64,000 bases of DNA from Chryseobacterium antibioticum (GCF_012927325.1 NZ_JABBGI010000017.1:1-64000), one strand, 5' to 3'. Counted from the stretch's first letter, positions 53,001 through 62,206 are shown. The notes: generated by a model not told the origin, from the letters alone. Numbers and translations: made by a program.

Positions 53001-54305
53001 TCACAGATCCGAAATAGATTTGTCCTGATCATTTTGAAATCTACTGTTTTTCGTTTCTCCGATCTTTTGTTTTGTATAAATACTGTTGTGGCCGGAAATT
53101 AAATAGGAAACCACGCAAGCAATAGCGATATAGACACCGGATTCTGCTCCGAATAATTCAATTCCCATCAGCATACAGGCCAGCGGCGTATTGGTTGCTC
53201 CCGCAAATACGGCTACAAAACCCATTCCTGCAAGCAGTCCGAATGGTAACGGAATAAAAAAGGATAACGCACTTCCAAGAGTCGCTCCGATAAAAAATAG
53301 AGGAGTCACTTCCCCCCCTTTAAATCCAGCTGAAAGGGTAACAATGGTAAAGATCATTTTTAGAGCAAAATCATATAGTGGAAGTTGTTTCTCAAAAGAT
53401 TCTACAATCACCGGAATTCCCAGCCCGATGTATCTTGTAGTTCCCAGAGCAAAAACGGCCAGAGCAACAATAATTCCACCCAACACAGGACGAAACGGAG
53501 GATATTGGATTTTAGATTTAAAAACAGAACTTACCCAATGAATAAACCTGCTGAAACCCGCCGCACAGATCCCAAAAGCAATTCCAGCCAGAATACTGTA
53601 TAAAATAGGTAGAAATTCTATTTTAGGAATAAGATCTATGTGATAATGGGTATGTTTCACATTCCAAAGGTCGGTGGCCAAATTTGCAAGAATTGCGGAT
53701 GCAAATGCCGGAAAGATAGCGTTATACCTTATTCTTCCGATCAGGAAAACTTCAAGCCCGAAAACCGCCCCGGCTAAAGGTGTCCCGAAAATAGATCCAA
53801 AACCTGCAGCAATGGAAGCGATAAGTAGGATTTTTCTTTCATTCTTATCAAGCTTAAATGGTTTACTGAGCTGATCTGCAATAGCTCCCGCCATTTGAAG
53901 CGCTGTTCCTTCACGGCCGGCAGAACCTCCGAAGAAATGCGTAACCAGAGTTCCCAGATAAACAAAAGGCGCCATTTTGAAAGGAATGATCTCTTTGGGA
54001 TCATGGATGCTGTCGATCAGTACATTGTTTCCTGCCTCTACGTCTTTTCCATAGTAATAATATACGAGACCAATAAGAAATCCTGCAACCGGAAGCAATG
54101 CAATCAGCCAGACGTGATTTTCCCGGAAGTTGGTGGCCCATTCCAGAGACTGCAGAAATCCGGCAGAAGCGGTTCCCACCAAACCACCAATGATGATACT
54201 GATGCACAGCCATTTTGAAATATAGGGCAGGGCAGGGTATTTTCTAAAGAATAATTGGGTATAAAAAACTGTTTTTCTATAAAGTGTTCGTTGTTTTTTT
54301 GACAT
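53001..54305 (-). CDS. ClC family voltage-gated chloride channel/antiporter
   Basis: 434 aa, about 10-12 helices. The ion-selectivity motifs are GSAGREGTALQMAG (GREGx with the gating Glu) and GFKGGEVTPLFFIGATLG (where GxFxP is usual, here GEVTP), with GIELFGAESGVYIAIAC near the end. ClC proteins pass chloride or exchange it for protons across the membrane. The GEVTP form is also found in fluoride- or chloride-type bacterial members, so ion preference is open. Confidence 0.9.
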   Translation of the reverse strand: MSKKQRTLYRKTVFYTQLFFRKYPALPYISKWLCISIIIGGLVGTASAGFLQSLEWATNFRENHVWLIALLPVAGFLIGLVYYYYGKDVEAGNNVLIDSIHDPKEIIPFKMAPFVYLGTLVTHFFGGSAGREGTALQMAGAIADQLSKPFKLDKNERKILLIASIAAGFGSIFGTPLAGAVFGLEVFLIGRIRYNAIFPAFASAILANLATDLWNVKHTHYHIDLIPKIEFLPILYSILAGIAFGICAAGFSRFIHWVSSVFKSKIQYPPFRPVLGGIIVALAVFALGTTRYIGLGIPVIVESFEKQLPLYDFALKMIFTIVTLSAGFKGGEVTPLFFIGATLGSALSFFIPLPFGLLAGMGFVAVFAGATNTPLACMLMGIELFGAESGVYIAIACVVSYLISGHNSIYTKQKIGETKNSRFQNDQDKSISDL

Positions 54306-54454
54306 AATAATCCTGATCAGTTATTGGTTAATAATCTCTTAATCAGGCGTCATCAGCTTCTGTAAAGCGGTTGGGTAAGGAAGAGCACCATTTCCTTTAT
54401 ATCGCAAATATAATTATTCTCTATGAATTGTAAAAACAAAAAACGATTCCTGTT

Positions 54455-54922
54455 CTACAAAAACGGTTTCATTTCATCTTCAATCTGCGTTCTCAGGTCC
54501 ATGAGGCGTTTAGCGTACAGTTCCTGCTGTTTTTCCTCTTCAGTTTCAGGAACCCAAACAGGGACAGGGAGTTTTTTACCGTTTTCATCTACAGCTACAA
54601 AAACAATGATACAGTGGGTCTTTTTGTCGAAAGTAGGCTGCTTAAGATTTCTTGAAAAAACATTGATCGAAATATGCATGCTCGATTTTCCGGTATAAAT
54701 CACTTGTGCATCTACTCTTACGACTTCCCCGATCTTAATCGGTTCATAAAAACGGATCCCGCCCACATAAACAGTGACAGAGTAATTTCCGCTCCATGTC
54801 GTGGCACACGCATAACCAGCCTGATCGATCCATTTCATGACGCTTCCTCCATGTACATTTCCTCCATAATTCACATCTGAAGGCTCCGAAATAAACTGAA
54901 AAGTAATAGGCTTGTTCTGCAT
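54455..54922 (-). CDS. Acyl-CoA thioesterase (hotdog fold)
   Basis: 155 aa. NYGGNVHGGSVMKWIDQAGYACATTWSGNY is the signature of the YciA/BACH-type hotdog thioesterases (catalytic Asn/Asp region with GGxxMKWIDxAG). It hydrolyses acyl-CoA to free acid and CoA. The C-terminal EEEKQQELYAKRLMDLRTQI is a charged helix. Chain-length preference unknown. Ends next to the ClC gene but with its own spacing of 149 bp. Confidence 0.88.
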   Translation of the reverse strand: MQNKPITFQFISEPSDVNYGGNVHGGSVMKWIDQAGYACATTWSGNYSVTVYVGGIRFYEPIKIGEVVRVDAQVIYTGKSSMHISINVFSRNLKQPTFDKKTHCIIVFVAVDENGKKLPVPVWVPETEEEKQQELYAKRLMDLRTQIEDEMKPFL

Positions 54923-54978
54923 CTTTATAAAATTTTAATAAAGTTATTTAATAATTTCCAGAATTTTAGATTAAATCC

Positions 54979-54986
54979 TACTTTTG
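54979..54986 (+). promoter_or_regulatory. Putative -7 box of the ArsC-like gene
   Basis: TACTTTTG, 58 nt before the ATG at 55045. The -33 element is not clear. Confidence 0.4.
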
Positions 54987-55044
54987 AAAGATCAAACTTC
55001 AATGAAGAAGGAAATTTAACAAATAACACATTTAAAAAGTAACA

Positions 55045-55401
55045 ATGAAGAAAGTATTCTATCTTAATACATGCGATACGTGCAGAAAAATATTAGCCAA
55101 GTTTAATCTTAAAGGTTGGGAACTCCGTGAGATCAAAAAAGAACCGCTTACAAAGGATGAGCTGGAAGGGATGTATAAAAAAACAAAGTCATACGAAGCC
55201 TTGTTCAGTAAAAAATCAACACAGATCAAATTAAGAGATCTCGATGCAAAGACTCTTCAGGAAAATGACTTCAAAGATCTGCTTCTGGATCACTACACTT
55301 TTCTGAAACGTCCTGTTTTTCTTACAGATAACGAAATTTTTATAGGAAATGATAAGAAGAACTTGGAGGCTTTAAGAGAATTCTTTGCAGCCAATGAATG
55401 A
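55045..55401 (+). CDS. ArsC/Spx family thioredoxin-fold protein
   Basis: 118 aa. The thioredoxin-like fold of the arsenate reductase family with CDTC at 10-13 and FLKRPVFLTDNEIFIG at the end. Most members in bacteria without an ars operon are YffB-like and do not reduce arsenate. No arsenic genes are nearby. It overlaps the next gene by 4 bp (ATGA). Confidence 0.82.
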   Translation: MKKVFYLNTCDTCRKILAKFNLKGWELREIKKEPLTKDELEGMYKKTKSYEALFSKKSTQIKLRDLDAKTLQENDFKDLLLDHYTFLKRPVFLTDNEIFIGNDKKNLEALREFFAANE

Positions 55402-55742
55402 AATATCTAATTTCCATACTGCTTTTTACTTCATTCAGTTTCTATGGACAAACAGTCTATAGAACCCCATCAGGGGCAAAATATCATGTATCATCATGCA
55501 GAATGGTGAAAAATGTTTCTTCTGGCCTGGATGTAAGTAAAGCGGTGAAAATCGGACTTCAACCCTGTAAAATATGCAATCCTCCCAAAACATCAGTGTA
55601 TGGAATTGTTTCCAGCCCTAAAAAAGTAAACGGTGTCAATAAAGGGAACCAATGCTTAGGAAGAACAAGAGCGGGGACAAGATGTAAGCACTACACCCGT
55701 ATTGGAAATGATTATTGTTTTCAGCATGTGCCTAAGAAATAA
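55398..55742 (+). CDS. Exported Cys-rich protein
   Basis: 114 aa with signal peptide (SFSFYGQ). The middle has YRTPSGAKYHVSSCRMVKNV and GLQPCKICNP, a pattern like the zinc-binding Ada/HIRAN-type motif (Cys-x-x-Cys with an upstream His and Cys), and the C-terminus repeats another Cys/His set, QCLGRTRAGTRCKHYTRIGNDYCFQH. Together these suggest two small zinc-binding sites. Function unknown. It is translationally coupled to the ArsC-like gene. Confidence 0.7.
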   Translation: MKYLISILLFTSFSFYGQTVYRTPSGAKYHVSSCRMVKNVSSGLDVSKAVKIGLQPCKICNPPKTSVYGIVSSPKKVNGVNKGNQCLGRTRAGTRCKHYTRIGNDYCFQHVPKK

Positions 55743-55825
55743 TCGTTTTTATCCATATTTTGTGATTTATTTTTAATGAATTCATTATTAAATACTTATA
55801 TTTATAATAACCAAAAAATAATATC

Positions 55826-56014
55826 ATGAAAAAAGACTTTTTAAAAACAAAAAATCTTAACAGATCAGCATTAAAAGAGATTGTGGGAGCAGGTAAAGTT
55901 CCTGTTGTCAATTGCTTTACTCTTTGTGGGCCGGGTGGCGGCGTTATTTCTAATACTCCGGGAGTCGGGGATGCCTGTAGTCCGGATAGAAAGATCTGCT
56001 GTATCTGTTATTAA
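55826..56014 (+). CDS. GG-leader-like Cys-rich peptide 3
   Basis: 62 aa. Leader LKTKNLNRSALKEIVGAG resembles that of peptides 1 and 2 but ends Gly-Ala-Gly rather than Gly-Gly. The core VPVVNCFTLCGPGGGVISNT continues to SPDRKICCICY; six cysteines lie at 30, 34, 51, 58, 59 and 61, a pattern different from peptides 1 and 2. It is a separate member of the same type of precursor, with no export genes nearby. Activity unknown. Confidence 0.7.
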   Translation: MKKDFLKTKNLNRSALKEIVGAGKVPVVNCFTLCGPGGGVISNTPGVGDACSPDRKICCICY

Positions 56015-56017
56015 TCA

Positions 56018-56050
56018 TAAAAAAGAGGCTGTAAATTACAGCCTCTTCTT
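56018..56050. terminator. Bidirectional terminator between peptide 3 and gcvT
   Basis: AAGAGGCTGTAA and TTACAGCCTCTT form an 11-12 bp stem with A and T runs on either side. Confidence 0.85.
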
Positions 56051-56070
56051 ATTTGAATATTTTTTGAACA

Positions 56071-57147
56071 TTATACGAAAGGAGCTTTCACTACTTTAGC
56101 AGGAATATTCTTGTTTCTTACCTGAATAAAGATTTCAGAACCCAGTTTGAAGTGAGGCTTGTCTACATAAGCCAGACCTAGACCGATCTTTTTCATGGGT
56201 GACTGCGTTCCTGACGTTACTTTTCCAATTACATTTCCTTCTGCATCTACTACCGGATAATCATGTCTTGGAACTCCTTTGTCCTGAAGTTCAAAACCTA
56301 CCAGTTTTCGGGTAATACCTTCTTCTTTCTGCTTGGCAAATGTATCTTTAGAAACAAAATCTTTATCAAATTTCGTGATCCATCCTAATCCCGCTTCAAT
56401 AGGAGACGTAGTATCATCAATGTCGTTTCCGTAAAGACAGAACCCTTTTTCTAATCTTAGAGTATCTCTTGCAGCAAGGCCGGCAGGAACAATTCCTTCA
56501 GCTTCACCGGCATTGATTATGGCATCCCAAAGCTGCTCAGCGTTTTCATTGTTGAAGTAGATTTCAAATCCACCGCTTCCCGTATATCCCGTGTTCGAAA
56601 TGATCACATTATTGACTCCCGCAACACTTCCAACGGCAAAATTATAGTAAGGAATTTCAGAAAGATTAGTTTCTGTAAGCTTTTGAAGGATTTCAGTCGC
56701 TTTAGGTCCCTGGATCGCTAATAATGACATCTCATCAGATGCGTTGGTCATTTGAGCTCCAAAAGTGTTATATTTTGAGATATGATTCCAGTCTTTTTCG
56801 ATATTTGACGCGTTTACTACAACGAAATATTTATCGTCTTCCATTTTGTAAACAATAAGATCGTCCACGATTCCTCCGTTTTCATTAGGAAGGCAAGAAT
56901 ATTGAGCTTTCCCGTTTTCCAAAGCATCTACATTGTTTGTCGTAACAAACTGTAAAAGATCTTTAGATCCCGGTCCTTCAATAAAAAACTGTCCCATGTG
57001 CGAAACATCGAACAATCCTGCTTTTTCTCTTACGGCAAAATGCTCTTCCGTTACACCAGAATACTGTACAGGCATTTCAAAACCTGCAAAAGGTACGATT
57101 TTAGCGCCCAAAGAAACGTGTTTATCGTATAAGGCTGTTTTCTTCAT
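56071..57147 (-). CDS. gcvT: Aminomethyltransferase (glycine cleavage T protein)
   Basis: 358 aa. GcvT releases ammonia and passes the one-carbon unit to tetrahydrofolate in the glycine cleavage system. [54 protein letters not shown] and [19 protein letters not shown] are typical. It is the last gene of an operon with idi and an unknown secreted protein. The H and P proteins are not in this window. Confidence 0.95.
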   Translation of the reverse strand: MKKTALYDKHVSLGAKIVPFAGFEMPVQYSGVTEEHFAVREKAGLFDVSHMGQFFIEGPGSKDLLQFVTTNNVDALENGKAQYSCLPNENGGIVDDLIVYKMEDDKYFVVVNASNIEKDWNHISKYNTFGAQMTNASDEMSLLAIQGPKATEILQKLTETNLSEIPYYNFAVGSVAGVNNVIISNTGYTGSGGFEIYFNNENAEQLWDAIINAGEAEGIVPAGLAARDTLRLEKGFCLYGNDIDDTTSPIEAGLGWITKFDKDFVSKDTFAKQKEEGITRKLVGFELQDKGVPRHDYPVVDAEGNVIGKVTSGTQSPMKKIGLGLAYVDKPHFKLGSEIFIQVRNKNIPAKVVKAPFV

Positions 57148-57156
57148 ATTTAATTT

Positions 57157-57630
57157 TTATTTCTTTATTTTAAAGCTGTTGAAAGTTTCGTTAAATAAGT
57201 TCATATAATTTCCGTTCCAGAACTTTTGGCCACAGTTGATGGAAACAAGATACAGGTCTTTGTCTTTTTGAAAAGCCCTGGTGATCCAGAACAGTTGTTC
57301 TTTTTCATCAAAATATTCGTAAAAATATTCTGTGTAGCCTTTTTTACCTTTGCTTTCCTTTATTTTATTCTCAGGTTCCTGAGACTGGTAAAGGGCAAGG
57401 ATGAATTTTTTCATATCGGTCTTCGGAAGTTCCAGATCATGGTATTCTGAAATCGTAATGGCTCCGATCTCGTTGTCCGGGAAAATATTGACAATTTCGT
57501 TGTCATTGGTAGATCTCCAGCCTTCCGGAACACGGATAGAGTAGCCGGGACTGTCATAAACTTTTGCTTTCTGGGCAAAAAATAAACTTGCCGATAAAAA
57601 AGCGGATACAAGCAGTATTTTTTTCATCAA
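57157..57630 (-). CDS. Unknown exported protein
   Basis: 157 aa with signal peptide (ASLFFAQ). The mature part starts SPGYSIRVPEGWRSTNDNEI, a common start of PsbP-like or DUF1795-like single-domain proteins (VPxGW), and ends FNETFNSFKIKK. It lies 9 bp before gcvT and directly after idi on the minus strand, so it is in that operon. Function unknown. Confidence 0.72.
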   Translation of the reverse strand: MMKKILLVSAFLSASLFFAQKAKVYDSPGYSIRVPEGWRSTNDNEIVNIFPDNEIGAITISEYHDLELPKTDMKKFILALYQSQEPENKIKESKGKKGYTEYFYEYFDEKEQLFWITRAFQKDKDLYLVSINCGQKFWNGNYMNLFNETFNSFKIKK

Positions 57631-58140
57631 TTAAAAATGGTGTTTATATTCTTCAAGGATAATTTTAAACCACTCGGTAAAGTTTCCTGGATTTTCAGTG
57701 ATTTCCTGGTCAAGATCCTTCATGGAAATGTATCTTACATCTTCCACTTCTTCTTTATTCAAATTGAAACCAGTCTCATGGTTGCCTACAAATACATGGT
57801 CGAGTTCGTGTTCCCAAAGACCGCCGCCTACATCTGCTTTATAAATAAAACTGAATTTTTCTGAAAGATCAGCTTTAATTCCCAGTTCTTCATTAAGTCT
57901 GCGTTGGGCGCCTTCAAGATAGGTTTCACCTTCTTTTGGGTGAGAGCATACGGCATTAGTCCATTGATTGGGAGAATGGTATTTTCCTGATGCTCTTTTC
58001 TGAAGAAGCATTTCACCTTTGCTATTGAACAAAAATACAGAAAATGCACGGTGCAGAAGCCCGTTGATATGAGCCTGCTGCTTTTCCATAAGGCCTAAAA
58101 CGTCATCTTCAGGATTTACTAAAACTACAAATTCTTCCAT
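57631..58140 (-). CDS. idi: Isopentenyl-diphosphate delta-isomerase, type I
   Basis: 169 aa Nudix-fold enzyme that interconverts isopentenyl and dimethylallyl diphosphate for isoprenoid synthesis (including the menaquinone side chain). HRAFSVFLFNSKGEMLLQKRA and WTNAVCSHPKEGE hold the metal-binding His residues and the active-site Cys of the family; EVEDVRYISMKDL is typical. The Nudix Glu pattern is in EGAQRRLNEELGI. First gene of the idi-unknown-gcvT operon. Confidence 0.94.
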   Translation of the reverse strand: MEEFVVLVNPEDDVLGLMEKQQAHINGLLHRAFSVFLFNSKGEMLLQKRASGKYHSPNQWTNAVCSHPKEGETYLEGAQRRLNEELGIKADLSEKFSFIYKADVGGGLWEHELDHVFVGNHETGFNLNKEEVEDVRYISMKDLDQEITENPGNFTEWFKIILEEYKHHF

Positions 58141-58145
58141 TTCTA

Positions 58146-58153
58146 CAAATGTA
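58146..58153 (-). promoter_or_regulatory. Putative -7 box of idi, very near its start codon
   Basis: TACATTTG on the minus strand ends 5 nt before the idi ATG at 58140. It suggests a leaderless or nearly leaderless mRNA. No TTG at the right distance was found. Confidence 0.4.
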
Positions 58154-58310
58154 AGCCTAATAAATGTATTTTGAAAATTTTTGGAGAAACATCATATGTA
58201 TGCAACAACAGCCAAAGATGAAGTATAAACAGGAGATCAGTTTTAAGGAGACAATTTTTATTTTAGGTGTATTATAAACATTTAAAAATTTAAAATCATA
58301 TTAGAAACGG

Positions 58311-58360
58311 AATAAAATTAACTACAGCTGGATTAATGATAAGATATTGTTAATTTTATT
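58311..58360. repeat. Perfect 12-bp inverted repeat upstream of the HAD gene
   Basis: AATAAAATTAAC (58311-58322) and GTTAATTTTATT (58349-58360) with a 26-nt spacer, about 50 bp upstream of the -33 box. Possibly a regulator site or a chance AT palindrome. Confidence 0.5.
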
Positions 58361-58411
58361 CACTAAATAGCATTTTTTACAGTGTATTTTCAATATATAT
58401 CAAATTTGATA

Positions 58412-58441
58412 TTGAGCTTCAAGGTAAAAACCGTAACTTTG
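58412..58441 (+). promoter_or_regulatory. Promoter of the HAD gene (and probably serA)
   Basis: TTG (58412-58414), a 19-nt spacer and TAACTTTG (58434-58441) match the consensus exactly. The ATG follows after 14 nt. Confidence 0.78.
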
Positions 58442-58455
58442 CATTTCAAATTTTA

Positions 58456-58863
58456 ATGATGGAGTTAGAATATAAAGAGCATATAAGTCCTATTCTTAAG
58501 GACGGGGTAAAAAATTACTTAATAGACATCGACGGTACCATTACAGAGGACGTTCCGAACGAAGAACCAGAAAGAATGGTTACCTGTGAGCCTTACCCGG
58601 ATGCACTTGAAACAGTCAACAAATGGTATGACGAAGGGCATCAGATCTGTTTCTTCACATCAAGAACAGAAAACCTGAAGCAGATTACCATCGACTGGCT
58701 GGATAAGCACGGCTTCAAGTACCACAGCGTACTCTGCGGAAAACCGAGAGGAGGTAACTATCACTGGATAGACAATCACTTGGTAAGAGCTACAAGATAC
58801 AAAGGCAGATTTACAGACCTTGTAGAAAAGCAGGTGACCATTGAAGTTTTCAGAGAAGATTAA
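58456..58863 (+). CDS. HAD superfamily phosphatase-like protein
   Basis: 135 aa. Motif I is LIDIDGTI (Asp24, Asp26), motif II is CFFTSRTENLK (Thr/Ser), and a Lys (CGKPRGGNYHWIDNHLV) precedes the acidic region. This is a short HAD protein without a large cap domain. It would act as a phosphatase in the cytoplasm; the substrate is unknown. Related entries are sometimes named phosphoheptose isomerase, but the motifs are HAD, not isomerase. serA follows after about 100 bp. Confidence 0.82.
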   Translation: MMELEYKEHISPILKDGVKNYLIDIDGTITEDVPNEEPERMVTCEPYPDALETVNKWYDEGHQICFFTSRTENLKQITIDWLDKHGFKYHSVLCGKPRGGNYHWIDNHLVRATRYKGRFTDLVEKQVTIEVFRED

Positions 58864-58963
58864 GAAAACATATATAAAGATTTAAAAATTGAACAATGAA
58901 AGTGTACGCACTGAAAATTCTTTAATTTTTAAATCTTTTCACTTTTTAATATCAATTGTATTT

Positions 58964-59923
58964 ATGAAAGTTTTAGCAAATGACGGTCTGGATCAATCTG
59001 GAATTGATGCACTGACTGAGAAAGGGTTTGAAGTGATCACTGCAAAAGTTCCGCAAGAGTTTTTGGTAGATTACATTAATGAACATAAAATCCGCACCTT
59101 GTTGGTAAGAAGTGCCACGCAGGTAAGAAAAGATATTATCGACGGATGCCCTTCGCTTGGGATTATTGGACGTGGTGGTGTAGGAATGGATAATATTGAT
59201 GTGGACTATGCAAGAGAAAAAGGAATTCATGTGATCAATACACCTTCTGCTTCTTCAGAATCAGTTGCTGAACTTGTTTTTGCTCACTTATTTTCAGGAG
59301 CAAGATTCCTTCAGGATTCAAACAGAAAAATGCCGGTAGTAGGAGATACAGAATTTGCAGGCCTTAAAAAAGCATATACTGCGGGTATCGAGCTAAGAGG
59401 AAAAACGATTGGTATTGTTGGAATGGGAAGAATAGGACAGGAGGTTGCCAGAATTGCTCTTGGACTGGGAATGAGAGTGGTTGCAGCAGATAATAATGTA
59501 GGAAAAGCAAGCATCAAAGTGAAATTCTACAATAACCAGTTCATCAATGTAGATATTGAAACGGAACCGCTTCAGGAGGTATTGAAACATTCAGATTTTA
59601 TTACCCTGCACGTTCCGGCTCAGAAAGAAGGATATATGATCGGGAAAAATGAGTTTGACATCATGAAAGACGGCGTTGCTGTCGTGAATTGCTCAAGAGG
59701 TGGTGTTATCGACGAATCAGCTTTAATAGAAGCGCTGGATTCTGGTAAGGTGAAGTTTGCAGGATTAGATGTTTTCATCAATGAACCTACCCCTTCTAAA
59801 GCCATATTGAACCACTCAAAGATTTCATTGACACCACACACAGGGGCATCTACTTTAGAAGCTCAGGATAGAATCGGGCTTTCTCTGGCAGAACAGATCT
59901 CAAGTATTCTACAGATTCAGTAA
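58964..59923 (+). CDS. serA: D-3-phosphoglycerate dehydrogenase (short form)
   Basis: 319 aa from the ATG at 58964. SerA oxidises 3-phosphoglycerate in serine synthesis. D-2-hydroxyacid dehydrogenase fold: NAD site VGMGRIGQ, catalytic Arg in NCSRGGVIDE, Glu in DVFINEP and His in LTPHTGAST. It lacks the C-terminal ACT regulatory domain of the long form, so feedback by serine at that site is not expected. An in-frame upstream start at 58889 (TTG) lacks conserved sequence. Other 2-hydroxyacid dehydrogenases are the alternative. Confidence 0.85.
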   Translation: MKVLANDGLDQSGIDALTEKGFEVITAKVPQEFLVDYINEHKIRTLLVRSATQVRKDIIDGCPSLGIIGRGGVGMDNIDVDYAREKGIHVINTPSASSESVAELVFAHLFSGARFLQDSNRKMPVVGDTEFAGLKKAYTAGIELRGKTIGIVGMGRIGQEVARIALGLGMRVVAADNNVGKASIKVKFYNNQFINVDIETEPLQEVLKHSDFITLHVPAQKEGYMIGKNEFDIMKDGVAVVNCSRGGVIDESALIEALDSGKVKFAGLDVFINEPTPSKAILNHSKISLTPHTGASTLEAQDRIGLSLAEQISSILQIQ

Positions 59924-59943
59924 CAGCTGAACGGATAAAAATA

Positions 59944-59977
59944 AAAAAGCACCTCAATTTGAGGTGCTTTCGTTTTT
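59944..59977. terminator. Bidirectional terminator between serA and mscL
   Basis: AAAGCACCTCAA and TTGAGGTGCTTT form a 12-bp stem with a 1-2 nt loop region and flanking A and T runs. It ends at the mscL stop codon. Confidence 0.85.
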
Positions 59978-60419
59978 ATATATTGTTTTTGCTTTTTAGA
60001 AGGTCTCTGATTTCGGTCAGTAATTGTTGATCTGCAGTAGGGGCAACCGCAGGAGCTTCTGCTTCCGTTTTTTTCATTTTGTTAATCATCCTTATCATAA
60101 CGAAAACGACCATAGCAAGCAGTAAGAAATTAATACCCACTGTCAGAAAATTTCCGTAGGCAAAAATACTTGCTCCGTCTATTTTTTTTGCATTTTCCAG
60201 TGTCATACCTGGCTTTACACCGTTGTTAACATCTGCAAGCACAAGATATAAACTGCTGAAATCTGGCTTACCGATAACAGCTCCAACCAAAGGCATAATA
60301 AGGTCATCTACAACACTTGATACTATCTTTCCAAATGCACCTCCAATGATTACCCCAACAGCCAGATCGAAAGCATTACCCTTAACGGCAAAGTCTTTAA
60401 ATTCTTTAACAAATCCCAT
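59976..60419 (-). CDS. mscL: Large-conductance mechanosensitive channel
   Basis: 147 aa. MscL opens under membrane tension to release solutes on osmotic downshock. FAVKGNAFDLAVGVIIGGAFGKIVSSVVDDLIMP is the first membrane segment signature; FLTVGINFLLLAMVVFVMI is the second. The C-terminal helix bundle region is DQQLLTEIRDLLKSK. Confidence 0.95.
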   Translation of the reverse strand: MGFVKEFKDFAVKGNAFDLAVGVIIGGAFGKIVSSVVDDLIMPLVGAVIGKPDFSSLYLVLADVNNGVKPGMTLENAKKIDGASIFAYGNFLTVGINFLLLAMVVFVMIRMINKMKKTEAEAPAVAPTADQQLLTEIRDLLKSKNNI

Positions 60420-60449
60420 AATTTATATTTTTTTTAATTAGTAAACACA

Positions 60450-60457
60450 CAAAAATA
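60450..60457 (-). promoter_or_regulatory. Putative -7 box of mscL
   Basis: TATTTTTG on the minus strand, 30 nt before the ATG. The -33 element is not clear. Confidence 0.4.
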
Positions 60458-60665
60458 TAATTAAAAAATGTAAAAAACATTAATTTCTAGCGTTTTTTTT
60501 ATTCCATAATTCTTGAATTATGGATTGTGTTTGAGCCATTTTTTAACGAAAATTAATATTTTTAATGAAATGTTTATCATAATAATATTCTGCGGATATT
60601 TCTTTAACAAGGATAGACTGTAAAAGAAATCTTTCGTAATTTGGTTAAAAGTTTCACTTCATCTT

Positions 60666-62183
60666 ATGAAAATATTAACCACAGAACAAATACGCCGCTG
60701 GGATAGCTTTACCATTTCGAACGAACCCATTTCCTCTATACAGCTTATGGAAAGAGCTTCCGAGGCATTAGCCAGCTGGATTTCCGAAAACTGTAAAAAC
60801 CATAAAAAAATTGCAGTATTCTGTGGTACAGGAAACAATGGAGGTGATGGATTGGCGATAGCGAGAATTCTCTATATGAAAGGGTTCGATGTAGACATTT
60901 TTGTAAAGAACTTTAGAGGTAAATATTCAGATGAAGCTTCGGTCAATTTAAAAAGACTTCGGGATCTCTCTGGAATTTCTGTTAGGGAGTTCAAAGAAGC
61001 AGATCAGTATAATTTTGATAATAAAACCATCATTGTTGATGCGTTGTTTGGTACCGGTCTGTCACGTCCTTTGGAAGGTATTTATAAAGAATTGGTTGAG
61101 GTATTGAATGAGGAAAACTGTATTAAGATTTCCGTTGATATTCCTTCAGGCTTACCAGCTGACACTATATTTGAAGAGAATTCGGTTATTTTTAAAGCCG
61201 ATTATACATTAAGCTTTCAAAGCTGGAAAAAAAGCTTTCTCCATCCTGAAACCGGGCAGTATGCCGGAAAAGTAATCATTCTGGATATAGGGTTGCATAC
61301 AGACTATATAGACTCGGAAGCTGCTGAAAACTTTACTGTTGATGAAAAATTGATCGACTGTATTTTTAAACCCAGACAGGAGTTTTCACATAAAGGGACC
61401 TATGGAAAAGTGACCATTGCTGGTGGAAGCTATGGTAAAATAGGAGCGGTAGTACTAGCTACAAAATCCTCCTTAAAGACAGGAGCGGGCCTTACTTTTA
61501 CACTGGCTCCGGAATGCGGTTACGAAATTCTGCAGATCTCATGTCCTGAAGCTATGTTTATAGAAAGCGGTACCAGGTTTATAGACCATTTCAAATCGGA
61601 AGACAACACCGTTTATGGTATAGGACCTGGACTGGGAACTGAAGGAGAGACAGAAAAAGGGTTACTGGACTTTTTAAAAGACTATCACGATCCTCTGGTT
61701 TTAGATGCCGATGCCCTGAATATTATTTCAAAAGATCATAAAAATCTAAAGCTGATTCCTGAAAGATCTGTGATCACACCGCATCCTAAAGAATTTGAAC
61801 GGTTATTCGGAAGTACAGAAAACTCTTTTGAAAGACTGAAGCTTGCTCGTGAAAAAGCTGCAGAATTTAATATTTTTATTGTACTAAAAGACCATCATAC
61901 CCAGATTATTAGTCCGGAAGGAAATGTATTTTATAATATTACAGGAAATGCAGGGCTTGCCAAAGGAGGAAGCGGAGATATTCTTACGGGTATCCTGACT
62001 TCTCTTCTTGCGCAGGGATATTCTGAAGAAAATGCATGCATTTTAGGAGTCTGGCTCCATGGGAGGGCTGCAGATTTAGCTGCTGAAAAATACTCTAAAG
62101 AAGCGATGCTTCCTACAGATGTAATCCATACGTTTGGAAAGGTCTTTGAGGAATTGAACAGAAGAGCCGGCTTTAAATTATGA
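60666..62183 (+). CDS. nnr: Bifunctional NAD(P)H-hydrate repair enzyme
   Basis: 505 aa fusion of NnrE (epimerase, N-terminal) and NnrD (ADP/ATP-dependent dehydratase, C-terminal). It repairs hydrated NAD(P)H. The N-terminal half has FCGTGNNGGDGLAIARIL (YjeF-N) and SVDIPSGLPAD. The C-terminal half has GGSYGKIGAVVLATKSSLKTGAGLTF, YGIGPGLGTEGE, LDADALNI and LAKGGSGDILTGIL. Length and order are those of the bacterial fusion. Confidence 0.95.
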   Translation: MKILTTEQIRRWDSFTISNEPISSIQLMERASEALASWISENCKNHKKIAVFCGTGNNGGDGLAIARILYMKGFDVDIFVKNFRGKYSDEASVNLKRLRDLSGISVREFKEADQYNFDNKTIIVDALFGTGLSRPLEGIYKELVEVLNEENCIKISVDIPSGLPADTIFEENSVIFKADYTLSFQSWKKSFLHPETGQYAGKVIILDIGLHTDYIDSEAAENFTVDEKLIDCIFKPRQEFSHKGTYGKVTIAGGSYGKIGAVVLATKSSLKTGAGLTFTLAPECGYEILQISCPEAMFIESGTRFIDHFKSEDNTVYGIGPGLGTEGETEKGLLDFLKDYHDPLVLDADALNIISKDHKNLKLIPERSVITPHPKEFERLFGSTENSFERLKLAREKAAEFNIFIVLKDHHTQIISPEGNVFYNITGNAGLAKGGSGDILTGILTSLLAQGYSEENACILGVWLHGRAADLAAEKYSKEAMLPTDVIHTFGKVFEELNRRAGFKL

Positions 62184-62206
62184 TTATTGGAAAACCTTAA
62201 AAACAA

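Larger units (their letters stand above)
58141..58455. other. Intergenic region between idi and the HAD gene (divergent promoters)
   Basis: No gene seen. It contains the idi -7 box (58146-58153), a 12-bp perfect inverted repeat (AATAAAATTAAC at 58311-58322 and GTTAATTTTATT at 58349-58360), and the HAD promoter (58412-58441). Confidence 0.6.

Noticed and set aside
55045-55401. Arsenic resistance operon
   Set aside because: Only an ArsC/Spx-like fold is present; no arsR, arsB or acr3 gene lies near it.
58889-58963. TTG start 25 codons upstream of serA
   Set aside because: The extension has no conserved sequence; the ATG at 58964 begins the canonical domain.
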